Assembly: GCA_020073665.1 (NCBI GenBank)
Contig: JAIQEU010000018.1
Location: forward strand, 1 to 64,000
Direction of reading: 5' to 3'
DNA: 64,000 nucleotides
From: Terriglobia bacterium
Lineage (GTDB): Bacteria; Acidobacteriota; Terriglobia; Terriglobales; Acidobacteriaceae
Positions 27,177 to 36,344 of this stretch are shown here, piece by piece. The position numbers and the translations under genes were made by a program. The stretch's first letter is position 1. Every line of letters begins with the position of its first letter. Below the pieces are notes generated by a model that was not told the DNA's origin, did no database searches, and saw nothing but the letters and a program-made list of their open reading frames with translations.

Positions 27177-30100
27177 TCAGTGCCCTTTCTTCCGAACCGT
27201 GGCGGTTATGGGAACCAGCACGGGGTTGGCGGAAGCATTGGTAGCGATGTTCAGGGTACCGTTGTCGGTGGCCACATCGTCAGCATAGAACGTGATCATG
27301 ATCGTGCAACTCTTACCGACTGCGAGGGAGGAGCCGCACATGTTGACCAAGGCGAACTCGTCCGAATCGTTCGGAGGATTGGTTAAAGTAACGCTGCTGA
27401 TCAGGAGGGTGACGGTGCCGGTGTTCTGCAGCGTCACGGTCTTCATGTTGAAGCTCTTCAGATAGACCGTCCCGAAGTTGACGCTGGTCGGTGAAACCGT
27501 GAACATCGGTCCCGAGACGATCAAGGTGAAGTTCTGAGTAGAGTCCGCACCGATCCCATTGTGGGCAGTGAAGACGAGGTTGTAGGTACCGGTCGTGCCG
27601 ATTGCCGGCGTGCCGCTGAGCACTCCGCCGCTGAAGTTGACGCCGCTGGGCAACGTGCCCGACTCGCTGATCGTAGGCGCGGGGAACCCGGTCGCAGTCA
27701 CGGTAAATGTGCCCGGCGTGCCCACGGCGAACGTGGTACTGCCGGCGCTGGTAATAGCCGCGGCCTGGTTGACGGTTAAGGTGAAGGTCTGTGTGGCGTC
27801 CGCACCGACGCCGTTGTGAGCGGTGAAGGTGATGTTGTAAGTGCCGCCGGTACCAGACGCGGGTGTGCCGCTAAGCACTCCTCCGCTGAACATGACACCG
27901 TTAGGCAGAGCGCCCGCTTCGCTGATCGTAGGCGCGGGGAAGCCAGTCGCGGTCACGGTAAACGTGCCCGGCGCACCCACGGTGAACGTGGTATTGCTGG
28001 CGCTGGTGATGGCCACGCCCTGGTTAACCGTCAGGGTGAAGGATTGCATGGTACTGCCGGAGCTGTTGGTGGCGGTGAAGGTGAGGGGGTACGTGCCGCC
28101 GGTACCAGCTGCGGGCGTGCCGCTGAGCACTCCGCCGCTGAACATCACGCCGTTGGGCAACATGCCCGATTCGCTGATCGAAGGTGCGGGGAACCCAGTC
28201 GCGGTCACGGTAAACGTGCCCGGGGTGCCCACGGCGAAGGTGGTGTAATTGGCGCTGGTGATGGCAGCAGCTTCATTCACGGTCAGAGTGAAGGTTTGGG
28301 TTGCGTCCGATCCAATGCCGTTGTGGGCGGTGAAGGATATGTTGTAGGTGCCGCCGGTGCCAGCAACGGGTGTGCCGCTAAGCACTCCGTTGTTGAAGGT
28401 GACGTTGGCCGGCAAGCTGCCCGATTCGGTGATGGTAGGCGCGGGGAAACCGGTCGCAGTCACGGTAAATGTGCCCAGCGTGCCCACCGTGAACGTCGTG
28501 TTATTGGCGCTGGTGATGGCGGCAGCGTCATTCACGGTAAGGGTGAAGCTCTGGGTGGCGTCCGTGCCAATACCGTTGTGCGCAGTGAGGGTGATGGGGT
28601 AGGCACCGCCGGTGCCCGCCAGCGGTATGCCCATGAGCGCGCCGCCCGGGCTCAACGTGACACCGCTGGGCAGAGCGCCGGTTTCGCTGAAGGTGGGCGC
28701 CGGGAAGCCAGTCGCGGTCACGGTAAATGCCCCCGCTGTGCCCACGGTGAACGTCGTGCTGTTAGCGCTGGTAATGGCGGCAGCCTGGTTCACCGTCAGA
28801 GCGAAGGATTGCTGGGCGCTGCCGGCGGTGTTGGTGGCCATCAGGGTGATGTTGTACAAGCCGCCGGTGTTGGCTGCGGGAGTTCCCGAGAGTGTGCCGG
28901 TCCCATCGCCGTTGCTCTGCAAAATAACTGGAGACGGCAGGGCGCCAGATTCGCTGATAGTGGCATTGGGTGAGCCGGTGGTGGTGACGGTGAACGAACC
29001 CGGCGTCCCGACCTGGAAGGTCGTGCTCGCGCCGCTGGTGAACGTGGGCACGGAACCGATCGTAAAGTTGGAGGTCGTGGTGTTGGTGTCCTGCACACTG
29101 TCGGTGCCCGTGACAATCAGCGTTCCTGTCCCGGTCTGATTGAATACGACCGTGCTGTTGTTGGTGACCGGGTTACCGTTCAGGGTGGCGGTGCAGCTGA
29201 CCAGAGTCACAAGCGGTGCGTTGGGATCGGTCCCGCAGCTGAAGGTGATGGTCACGTTCTGGCCGACCAGAACGGTGGATCCATCCGCCGGTGAAACATT
29301 GCTGAACGACGGCAGCGCGGTGGCGCCCTGCACCAGGATGAAGTCGGAGAATCCCTTGCTGCCCGAGTGGGTTCCCGGATCGTTGCGGGTCTGGGTGAAG
29401 GTCTGGATGATGTTCGCCCAGGTATTCATGCCGATAGGAGCCTTCAATACACCGGCGCCGACAATGGTCTGGCTGGTATTGAAGTTGTTGAACAGATCGT
29501 AGTTGAGCGTGGAGCAGTCGGTACCCGAGGTCTGGGTACACGTCACTTCGAACTCGACGCACAGACCCCCGGTGCCGTCATAGATCACGCACTGAGCGTT
29601 GGTGAAAGGAGTACCCGCAAGCCGCATGTCATGGAAAACAGTTTGATCGATGGGGATAGCCGTCACCGTCACGCCGTCACCGCTGTTGGCTCCCGTGTAT
29701 TGCAGCTTGTGGTTGTAGCTGCCGTAGAGGTAGTTGGTGTCAACCGGCGTTGGCGAGGGAGTCAAAGTCTGGGTGATGGGAGTGGGAGCGGTTCCTGGAG
29801 TGAAGGTCCAGGTCAGAATGTCGTTATTCTCGGTGAGAGCGCCGGTGGCACCAGTGAAACCCACCCATGCGGTGCCGTTGTTCAGGCTCAGCAAGGTGGA
29901 AAGATCGGTGTTGATGACCAACACTGGTACGCCCAAATCGTCGATGAACACGCGCAAAGTCCCGGGATCGTAGTCAACGACCGCGGTGTGCACAGTGCCA
30001 TCGAAAAGGCTGATCGCGCCCAAGTTGGAGTTGATCCCGAGGTTCGCGGGATTGCCATTCATACAGATAGCATTGTGATTCTGGGTGTTGGAGCCAGTCC

Positions 30101-30611
30101 CGCAACTCTGTACCGCGACGTGGTTGTTGTTGGGGTCCCAGGCAGTGTTATCGAAAGTGTCGAACTCCACTGCCAAACTGTCGGGAATGGCGACGCCATT
30201 GTCGCCAGGGTCAGGCACGCCGTATCCGATGGCGCCGCCGGAGCCGCCTCGTGCGGATGTACCGAAGCCATTGCCAGTGGAATTCTGAATGACAAAAGCC
30301 AAGCCGTCGGCCTGGGAGCTGGCATGAGTGATTTGAAACGTGAAGGAAGTGGTGAAGCCACTGGTGACGGACTGTTGGGAAGTGGCAAACCATGCACTTC
30401 CGGAGACGTGGGTCTTCTTGTCGGGAGTGAGGCGCAGCACCTTTTGATTATTGGCGTTGGTCGCCTGGGCAGCCGCACCGTTCAGCTTGAGGCTGGTGAC
30501 GTTGCTGAAATCATTAAAGGAAATCTGGGCGAAGGCCGTGGTGGCGCCGAGCCCCAACAACAGGCAGACCATCGTCAGCAACCGCGACGCAAACCGCAAT
30601 GTGGATCTCAT
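27177..30611 (-). CDS. Secreted L-type lectin protein with six putative-Ig repeats and a HYDIN-like C-terminus
   Basis: 1144 aa. A signal peptide ends at TAFAQ. Residues about 28-270 form a legume-type lectin domain (ADGLAFVIQN, DSLAVEFDTFDN and the metal-site-like DPNNNHVAV). Residues 290-500 are a linker region with Cys pairs. Six tandem modules of about 86 aa (ITSANxTTFxVGTxGxFTVTATGFP) follow from about 520 to 1032, the He_PIG putative-Ig type. The last 110 residues match HYDIN/ASPM-like choice-of-anchor repeats (FTVSPTSVNFGTV). This suggests a carbohydrate-binding surface or extracellular adhesin. The six modules are also near-repeats at DNA level, so copy number may vary. It is convergent with the preceding gene. 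Confidence 0.9.
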   Translation of the reverse strand: MRSTLRFASRLLTMVCLLLGLGATTAFAQISFNDFSNVTSLKLNGAAAQATNANNQKVLRLTPDKKTHVSGSAWFATSQQSVTSGFTTSFTFQITHASSQADGLAFVIQNSTGNGFGTSARGGSGGAIGYGVPDPGDNGVAIPDSLAVEFDTFDNTAWDPNNNHVAVQSCGTGSNTQNHNAICMNGNPANLGINSNLGAISLFDGTVHTAVVDYDPGTLRVFIDDLGVPVLVINTDLSTLLSLNNGTAWVGFTGATGALTENNDILTWTFTPGTAPTPITQTLTPSPTPVDTNYLYGSYNHKLQYTGANSGDGVTVTAIPIDQTVFHDMRLAGTPFTNAQCVIYDGTGGLCVEFEVTCTQTSGTDCSTLNYDLFNNFNTSQTIVGAGVLKAPIGMNTWANIIQTFTQTRNDPGTHSGSKGFSDFILVQGATALPSFSNVSPADGSTVLVGQNVTITFSCGTDPNAPLVTLVSCTATLNGNPVTNNSTVVFNQTGTGTLIVTGTDSVQDTNTTTSNFTIGSVPTFTSGASTTFQVGTPGSFTVTTTGSPNATISESGALPSPVILQSNGDGTGTLSGTPAANTGGLYNITLMATNTAGSAQQSFALTVNQAAAITSANSTTFTVGTAGAFTVTATGFPAPTFSETGALPSGVTLSPGGALMGIPLAGTGGAYPITLTAHNGIGTDATQSFTLTVNDAAAITSANNTTFTVGTLGTFTVTATGFPAPTITESGSLPANVTFNNGVLSGTPVAGTGGTYNISFTAHNGIGSDATQTFTLTVNEAAAITSANYTTFAVGTPGTFTVTATGFPAPSISESGMLPNGVMFSGGVLSGTPAAGTGGTYPLTFTATNSSGSTMQSFTLTVNQGVAITSASNTTFTVGAPGTFTVTATGFPAPTISEAGALPNGVMFSGGVLSGTPASGTGGTYNITFTAHNGVGADATQTFTLTVNQAAAITSAGSTTFAVGTPGTFTVTATGFPAPTISESGTLPSGVNFSGGVLSGTPAIGTTGTYNLVFTAHNGIGADSTQNFTLIVSGPMFTVSPTSVNFGTVYLKSFNMKTVTLQNTGTVTLLISSVTLTNPPNDSDEFALVNMCGSSLAVGKSCTIMITFYADDVATDNGTLNIATNASANPVLVPITATVRKKGH
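27515..29050 (-). repeat. Six tandem ~258-bp coding repeats (putative-Ig modules)
   Basis: The words GGCGCGGGGAA(C/G)CC(A/C)GTCGC and TGCCGCTGAGCACTCC recur roughly every 258 bp within the lectin gene. The periodicity is maintained at both protein and nucleotide level, pointing to recent duplication. Confidence 0.8.
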
Positions 30612-31178
30612 AGTCTCAGTCTCTCCGTGATTCGGTAACCGAATCTTCCAGCCACGAGCGAGTAATATTCTTACGGATGGAGGTCGAACCCGCGATGGTG
30701 CAACAGTCCGCGAAACCTGCCGGGGGGAGGCGAGCCATACTAAACGCCGACCTGGGGTTAGTCAATGTGTTTAGCCGAGCCGCCGCGTCCCCGACCCGGC
30801 GCCCAAGGGACCTTCAGCCCACTCCCCGCCATGCGCACACCACAAACCGGACTGTTACAGGCACGCTGTTTGCCATTGGCCTGCCGGGTAGGGCCGCGAG
30901 GGCGGTTCGCTCTCGGCGCGAACAGGAAGGCCCAATACCGGCGCAAAGCTTTGGAATCTAAGCAATTTCGATAGGCGACGGGTACGCGGGACAGCCTGTT
31001 TCAGAACCCGCCTGGCGATCCTCTGCGCCACCAATATGTCATCCTGAACTTGCCCGGATGTCGTGTGGACAACCTTTTTCACACTTTTCCCCAGATGGGC
31101 ACTCCAGCAGGCATAGGGCCGGTCGGGAGAAAACCAAGCCGCTGGCCCGGGTAGGAAGGGCCAGCGGCGGATTTTTTC
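30612..31178. other. Intergenic region between two secreted-protein genes
   Basis: No gene or RNA is supported. It contains the upstream region of the lectin gene and, at its right end, the terminator hairpin of the SBBP gene. Confidence 0.5.
31139..31167 (-). terminator. Terminator hairpin of the SBBP/DUF11 gene
   Basis: CCGCTGGCCC pairs perfectly with GGGCCAGCGG. On the minus strand it is followed by GGCTTGGTTTTC, and on the plus strand by ATTTTTTC, so it may work in both directions. Confidence 0.65.
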
Positions 31179-33710
31179 TTACTGCACCGTCACGCTAACT
31201 AATTTCGAATTGTTCGAGGACACTGGATCGGTCACCAAGTTCGCAATGGCGGCCTTGTTCTTGATGATGGTCCCGGAAGCCGCGTTGACGTTTACTACCA
31301 CCGTGGTAACCCAGGTCCCGCCCGCAGCCAGACTCGGGAGCGAGCAGCGCAACGGTCCGGTGGGTCCGGGTGGGTTGACGCACGCGGCCCCGTTTCCGGT
31401 GGTGGCGCTGACAAAAGAAGTTCCGGTCTGGATGTTATCGGTCATTAACAAACTCAAGCCTGCATCCGGTCCATTGTTGGTGATGGTTATGGTGTAAGTG
31501 AGATTGGCCCCGGAAGGCACAGGATCGGGCGAAGCGGTCTGGCCCACCGACAAGTCGGCGGTAATTCCCACTTTGGAAACGAATGCGTCGCTTCCACCAC
31601 CTCCGTAGGTGGGTTGGAAAGCGCCCGTAGTCACAGGAAAAACGGACGAGGTCGTCATGCCGGTCACAAAGGCATTCAGCTTAGCGTCAGCCGCCACCTG
31701 CGCCGGTGTATCGCCACTCGCCGCACCCAGCAGGGTTGAGTAAGCGGGGATGGTAATGCCAGAACCATCCAGCGTGGCCAAGAACAGGTCACCGGTCGTC
31801 TGGACAGAATGGGCCAGCGGAAAGTCGGAAGAAGTTGTGGAACCATAAACCAGCGCGACGCACGGTGAAGCGCACCCGGTGTTGAGCGCGATACCGGTCC
31901 CCGTGGAACCGCTGCTCCCACCCAGGTAGGTGGAGTAGAAGAGGTGCGAGCCATCCGAGGTGAGGCGCATCACAAAGGCACTCGACGGCCCGCCGGGATA
32001 GCTGTGCTGCAAGACACCCGTAGTCACGGGAAAGTCGGTTGATCCGGTGTTGCCCACAAGGTACGGGATGAATTTGAAGTCTACGGCGATTGCCGAACCA
32101 TACTCGAGGGTGGTGGCATCGCTGCCGCCGGCGTAACTGGAGAAAGCCAGAGCGGCGCCAGTGGTGTTTACTTTGGTTACGAAGGCGTCGGAGAGTCCGC
32201 CGCCAAAGTTCTTCTGGAAAGGCCGGGCGGTCACGGGGAAATTATTGCTGGTGGTAATGCCCGTGACGTAGGCGTTGCCCAGGCGATCCAAGGCAATCGC
32301 GTTCCCGGCGGTGGTGCCGGAAGTCAGAGCGCGGAGGTAGGTGCTGTAGAGCAACCCGGCTCCGTTAACGCTGAACTTGGTGACGAATGCGCCCTGATCG
32401 CCGGCAGCGTCCAGGGTGGTCTGGAACGCGCCGGTGGTCGCCAGAGTCCCGGTGGTGTCGAAACCGGTCACGTAAGCATTGTTGCTGGTGGCGCTCACCG
32501 CGATACCCAGAATGTTGGTAGCCTTAGTCGCGACCAGCCCGCCAAAGTAGGTGGACCAGACCAGCGACGCTCCATCTGCGCTGAAGTGGGTCACAAAGCC
32601 GCTGCCTCCAGCGGTCCCGCCCGCGCAACCGCTTCCCGTGGTCTGATAAGCGCCGACGGTGACCGGGAAATCAAGGGAAAAGGTGCGGCCGGCGACAAAC
32701 GGCTCACTGAGCGAATTGAGCGCCACGCCATTGGCGCGGTCTCCGCCGCAAACCAGATCGCTGCCGCCCAGGTAAGTGGAGAATACTACTGACTTGCCGT
32801 CAGCACTGAACTTGGTCAGGAAGGCGTTCGAACCTTTATTGGTTGGCTGAAACGCGCTGGCGGTGGGGAAGTTGATAGACGCAGTCTTGCCTACGACGTA
32901 GGCGCTGCCGCTAGCATCGACCGCGACGCCGGTCGCCAAGTCGTTGTCGCTGCCGCCCAGATAAGTGGAATAGTTGAGTTGCGGGTCGATCACCAGCGGC
33001 TTTTGAGAATCATAGGGCCCGACGGCGAACCGTACGCTGCCGTCTGCGTTCAGCACGTAACCGCCAGCAACTTCACGGCGCTTGCCGTTGACCTGCTGGT
33101 ACACCACCGGCTTTTGCACTTCGACGGCGCCGCCGGGCAACTGTACCACCAGTCCACCCTGAGGGTTCAACTGCAGTTTGTCGCTGCCTTCAATGGCAAA
33201 CGCGATCGCGCTGGGATCAGCACCGGGTGCCACCACAAAGTCGTATTCCAGCTGCCGCTGCTGTCCGTAGTAAAGCAGGCTCACTCCGGGATACACATCG
33301 CTGTACTCGACTTTGGCGTAATGCGGAATCCTGGTCTGCCACTTACTGGGATCCTGCCCGATGAGGTAATTGCTGTAACCCTGCAGGAGATCACGCCCGA
33401 CAATGGCCGGCGAAGGGTTCGCGCCCACCAGCTGCATGCCCACCGCACTCACGCCGCGATCTGCACTCTTGGCGTGCAGGGAGAGCACCGCTTCCGAAGG
33501 CGTCAGGAACAATGCATAGCCCTGGCCGCGCGCCACGAAGCGGGTCTGCGCGTCGGTCTGTCCGCGGTTGGGTTCGAAGTAGAGTGGAAGTTGGCTATAC
33601 GCCGAAAGCGTGGAAGGGTTGGCGGGCGTGGCCGCCGCGGTCTTAGACTGCATCAGTTGAGTTGCAGCCAACAACAGCGTGGCGGTCAGGAGTACACGGA
33701 CACTTCTCAT
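31179..33710 (-). CDS. Secreted SBBP-repeat beta-propeller protein with C-terminal DUF11 domain
   Basis: 843 aa with a signal peptide. Residues about 40-240 form the N-terminal domain typical of these proteins (YFEPNRGQTDAQTRFVARGQ, LYYGQQRQLEYDFVVAPGA). From about 245 to 745 there are repeated blades of the form YSTYLGGSxxDxxTGVAVDxxGxAYVxGxT, i.e. SBBP repeats. The last 95 residues (DLSVGQTASPDPVPSGANLT) form a DUF11 Ig-like module. It is predicted extracellular or surface-attached; the ligand is unknown. Such proteins are very abundant in Terriglobia. Confidence 0.9.
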   Translation of the reverse strand: MRSVRVLLTATLLLAATQLMQSKTAAATPANPSTLSAYSQLPLYFEPNRGQTDAQTRFVARGQGYALFLTPSEAVLSLHAKSADRGVSAVGMQLVGANPSPAIVGRDLLQGYSNYLIGQDPSKWQTRIPHYAKVEYSDVYPGVSLLYYGQQRQLEYDFVVAPGADPSAIAFAIEGSDKLQLNPQGGLVVQLPGGAVEVQKPVVYQQVNGKRREVAGGYVLNADGSVRFAVGPYDSQKPLVIDPQLNYSTYLGGSDNDLATGVAVDASGSAYVVGKTASINFPTASAFQPTNKGSNAFLTKFSADGKSVVFSTYLGGSDLVCGGDRANGVALNSLSEPFVAGRTFSLDFPVTVGAYQTTGSGCAGGTAGGSGFVTHFSADGASLVWSTYFGGLVATKATNILGIAVSATSNNAYVTGFDTTGTLATTGAFQTTLDAAGDQGAFVTKFSVNGAGLLYSTYLRALTSGTTAGNAIALDRLGNAYVTGITTSNNFPVTARPFQKNFGGGLSDAFVTKVNTTGAALAFSSYAGGSDATTLEYGSAIAVDFKFIPYLVGNTGSTDFPVTTGVLQHSYPGGPSSAFVMRLTSDGSHLFYSTYLGGSSGSTGTGIALNTGCASPCVALVYGSTTSSDFPLAHSVQTTGDLFLATLDGSGITIPAYSTLLGAASGDTPAQVAADAKLNAFVTGMTTSSVFPVTTGAFQPTYGGGGSDAFVSKVGITADLSVGQTASPDPVPSGANLTYTITITNNGPDAGLSLLMTDNIQTGTSFVSATTGNGAACVNPPGPTGPLRCSLPSLAAGGTWVTTVVVNVNAASGTIIKNKAAIANLVTDPVSSNNSKLVSVTVQ

Positions 33711-34197
33711 GGTGACCTCTCAAATCAGGTGGGTGAGCCCCGGGGGAGGCGATGAGCGCCGGCAAGGACACGTGCCCCGTCCAGCGGGCGTCTAAAAACA
33801 CTAATGCGAAGTCATCTTCGCGTCAAGATGAAGAAGTTTGCATACACGGGATGACGACAGAGTCTAAAGGCTCTAGTCGCAACCGGCGAGTTTGAGTCTC
33901 GCCCGGTCGTATCGGAAGCGTGTCCGCAGCCGCCGCGATGCCCGCAGCTCGGTTGAAATCGTGCGTTGGTCACTCAGCGCATGAGCGATTCAGTGCGAGG
34001 CGGTTCTTCTCCGCACCAGAACAGGAAAGAGTATCGTAGCCGTTTCGATTTCTTGCGCTCGTGGAGTTGGGGCAAGATGTAAACTGCGGAGGTAATCGGA
34101 AACGAACGATGGATGCCTGTGGCCCAGCCAATCGCACCGCAGTCCAACTTCCCGCTGACTATTTTCCCGGAGGAGTCAACCTGGAGGGTCAACTCTA
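33711..34197. other. Intergenic region
   Basis: No gene, RNA or repeat recognised. It carries the divergent control regions of the SBBP gene and the MgtC/DUF4010 gene. Confidence 0.5.
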
Positions 34198-35463
34198 GTG
34201 GAACTCTTTCAGCGCCTGCCTCCTGAAGTTCTGAAGATCGTCCTGGTTCTATTTTTGTCTTTCCTGATAGGGCTGGAGCGGGAAGAACACAAGGTAGCCG
34301 TGGGCTCGTACGCCTTCGGAGGAGTGCGCACGTTCCCGCTCATTGGACTGATTGGCTATTCGATCGCTCTACTTTCGGGTGCGCAGCTGCTGCCGCTGAC
34401 CGTGGGCTTTCTAGTGGTCGCGGGATTCTTGCTGTTGTCCTACTGGCACAAGCTTTCTGCGGCAGAAGCCGCCGGTGTCACCTCCGAGATGTCTGGGCTC
34501 ACGACATACCTGGTCGGAGCCCTGGTCTGCTATGGACATTTCTGGATTGCGACCACGCTGAGTGTTGCCAGCCTGCTGCTGCTCGATCTCAAGGTGGCGC
34601 TTGAGAAGCTGGCGGTTCGCATCGCTCCCCGGGAAATTCTCACGTTCGCCAAGTTTCTGCTGTTGACCGGCGTCATCCTGCCAGTACTGCCGAACCAGGA
34701 ATTCAGCCGATTTCACATCAACCCTTTCAAGACCTGGCTGGTCGTGGTTGCTGTCAGCACGATCTCGTACGGCAGCTACGTTCTGCAGAAGTTGACGAAG
34801 CAACAGGGCGGGGCCGCCTTGGCAGCTTTGCTGGGCGGAGCATATTCATCGACCGTCACTACGGTCGTCGTGGCTCGCCGCGCCTCTCGCGAGCGGCATC
34901 CCCACCTCTTCGCCGGGAGCATCCTGATCGCCTCCGGCGTAATGTACTTGCGCCTGGTCGCGCTTCTGGCCCTGTTCAACCGGCAACTGATGGCCTTGCT
35001 GGCGGTGCCCTTTCTGGTACTGGCAGGTCTGGCGGTCGGCATCGGTTGGCTGTGGACGCGCCGGCCGGAGACCGGCGCTCAGGCAGAAAAGCGGGAATTC
35101 GAACCTAAGAATCCGCTCGAGTTGATCGCAGCCTGTGTCTTCGCCGGGTTGTTTCTGGCCATGCTGGTCGCAACCCAGTTGGCCGTCACTTACCTTGGCA
35201 GAGCAGGAGTGAATACCCTGGCTGCCATCATGGGTGTTACCGATGTGGATCCCTTCATCATGGGGATGACTCAGGCCGCCGGTGCACTCACGCCCCTGAA
35301 AGTCGCGGCGGGTGCGGTTCTAATCGCCGCGGCCAGCAACAATCTCGTCAAGGGCATTTACGCCTATAGCCTGGCCGACCGGGAAACCGGTTTGCAAAGC
35401 CTCTCGCTGTTGACGACACTTGCTGCGGTCGGCCTCATTCCCTTGCTTTGGATCGGATCGTGA
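34198..35463 (+). CDS. MgtC/SapB-type N-terminus with DUF4010 membrane domain
   Basis: 421 aa, GTG start. About ten hydrophobic helices. The N-terminal part has the MgtC-like signature SFLIGLEREE and GVRTFPLIGLIGY. The C-terminal half is the DUF4010 permease-like domain, with GGAYSSTVTTVVVARRA and AAASNNLVKGIYAY. It is probably an inner-membrane transporter or ion-homeostasis protein; the substrate is not known. The nearest ribosome-site-like motif (GGAGGG) is rather far upstream, so the precise start is uncertain. The trmO start lies about 115 bp after the stop, so the two may be co-transcribed. Confidence 0.85.
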   Translation: MELFQRLPPEVLKIVLVLFLSFLIGLEREEHKVAVGSYAFGGVRTFPLIGLIGYSIALLSGAQLLPLTVGFLVVAGFLLLSYWHKLSAAEAAGVTSEMSGLTTYLVGALVCYGHFWIATTLSVASLLLLDLKVALEKLAVRIAPREILTFAKFLLLTGVILPVLPNQEFSRFHINPFKTWLVVVAVSTISYGSYVLQKLTKQQGGAALAALLGGAYSSTVTTVVVARRASRERHPHLFAGSILIASGVMYLRLVALLALFNRQLMALLAVPFLVLAGLAVGIGWLWTRRPETGAQAEKREFEPKNPLELIAACVFAGLFLAMLVATQLAVTYLGRAGVNTLAAIMGVTDVDPFIMGMTQAAGALTPLKVAAGAVLIAAASNNLVKGIYAYSLADRETGLQSLSLLTTLAAVGLIPLLWIGS

Positions 35464-35578
35464 GCCTCAGGCTAGACCGCCAGTCATGAGCACAGTTCGT
35501 GGCCGTGGAAGCGCGCCGCATCATGAGCACGTTCGGCCTTCCTGCCGGCGGAGGCCTGGAGGCGCTGGAGAAAGTGCA

Positions 35579-36028
35579 ATGTTCATACTGCAGCCCATTG
35601 GCCGTGTAAGTAGTCCGTACAAAGATACCCAGGATATTCCCAAAGGGTTGGGTGCAAAACACGAAGCGGAAGGTGTGCTCGAGATACAGCCGGAATTCGA
35701 GGCTGGGCTCACTGACATCGAGGGTTTTTCCCATCTCATCATCATCTGGGTATTTGACCGGTCGCAAGGGTTCGAATTGCTGAGCACACCGCCCAGCGAT
35801 AACCGGCCGCACGGCGTGTTCGCGACTCGATCCCCGCGACGTCCCAACCCCATTGGCTTGACCGTGGTGGAACTCCTCCGTCGAGAGGGCCCGCGGCTGC
35901 ATGTCCGCGGCGTGGACATGCTCGACGGAACACCGATTCTCGATATCAAGCCGTACCTGTCGAGCGTCGCGATGGAGAGCTTGCGGCGCGGGTGGCTACA
36001 GGAAGCTGAAGTGCGTAGAGACAAGTGA
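35579..36028 (+). CDS. trmO: tRNA N6-threonylcarbamoyladenosine methyltransferase TrmO (TsaA/YaeB family)
   Basis: 149 aa from ATG 35579, with GGAGA eight bases upstream; the longer open frame is not needed. The sequence shows the family pattern: PIGRVSSPY, GFSHLIIIWVFDRS, GVFATRSPRRPNPIGLTVVE and VRGVDMLDGTPILDIKPYL. E. coli TrmO N6-methylates t6A37 in some ANN-decoding tRNAs, using SAM. This protein lacks the longer C-terminal extension of E. coli TrmO and is of the short form common in bacteria and archaea. Specificity in short forms is not always established. Confidence 0.85.
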   Translation: MFILQPIGRVSSPYKDTQDIPKGLGAKHEAEGVLEIQPEFEAGLTDIEGFSHLIIIWVFDRSQGFELLSTPPSDNRPHGVFATRSPRRPNPIGLTVVELLRREGPRLHVRGVDMLDGTPILDIKPYLSSVAMESLRRGWLQEAEVRRDK

Positions 36029-36344
36029 TCGTGCATCCTGCCCACAGCCCCGACCACAATCGTGCTGACCTGCATGAGGATGGACGTCATACTGACGTCA
36101 TACTAAGGATAGCGGCCCTAACACTGACCAAGAGCATTACCGGGCAATTGGCTGCAGCAGAACCAGCTCCGGCAGTTCACGCAAGTGGTGGGGTGGTTGG
36201 CGTCCCCGACGGGATTTGAACCCGTCGGACTTCAAAATGGCCCGCTGATTCCAAAGAACTTAGGCCAAGCCGGCCTTTGCCGGGCTCATCCTCACCCCCC
36301 TTTTCAAGAAGCCTGCCATGAGAGCGCGAGTATTTGATCGCGAC
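36029..36344. other. Intergenic region containing a tRNA 3'-end fragment
   Basis: No gene. A direct doubling of GACGTCATACT occurs at about 36083-36105. A tRNA 3'-end copy lies at 36198-36225 (see that entry). Confidence 0.5.
36198..36225 (-). other. tRNA-Glu-type 3'-end fragment (possible att site)
   Basis: On the minus strand it gives a T-arm with loop TTCAAAT, acceptor 3' strand CGGGGAC, discriminator G and CCA. No matching 5' acceptor (GTCCCCG) lies upstream, so it is not a tRNA gene. The 29-bp stretch 36197-36225 is identical to 42719-42747, which extends into a recognisable tRNA-Glu half. Confidence 0.6.

Noticed and set aside
27816-30638. Long plus-strand frames (27816-28973 and 29367-30638)
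   Set aside because: Antisense to the repeats of the lectin protein; their Gly/Arg/His-rich repetition follows from the opposite strand.
36198-36300. A complete tRNA at the first tRNA 3'-end copy
   Set aside because: No 5' acceptor strand GTCCCCG and no proper D or anticodon arm can be found upstream; only T-arm and 3' end exist.
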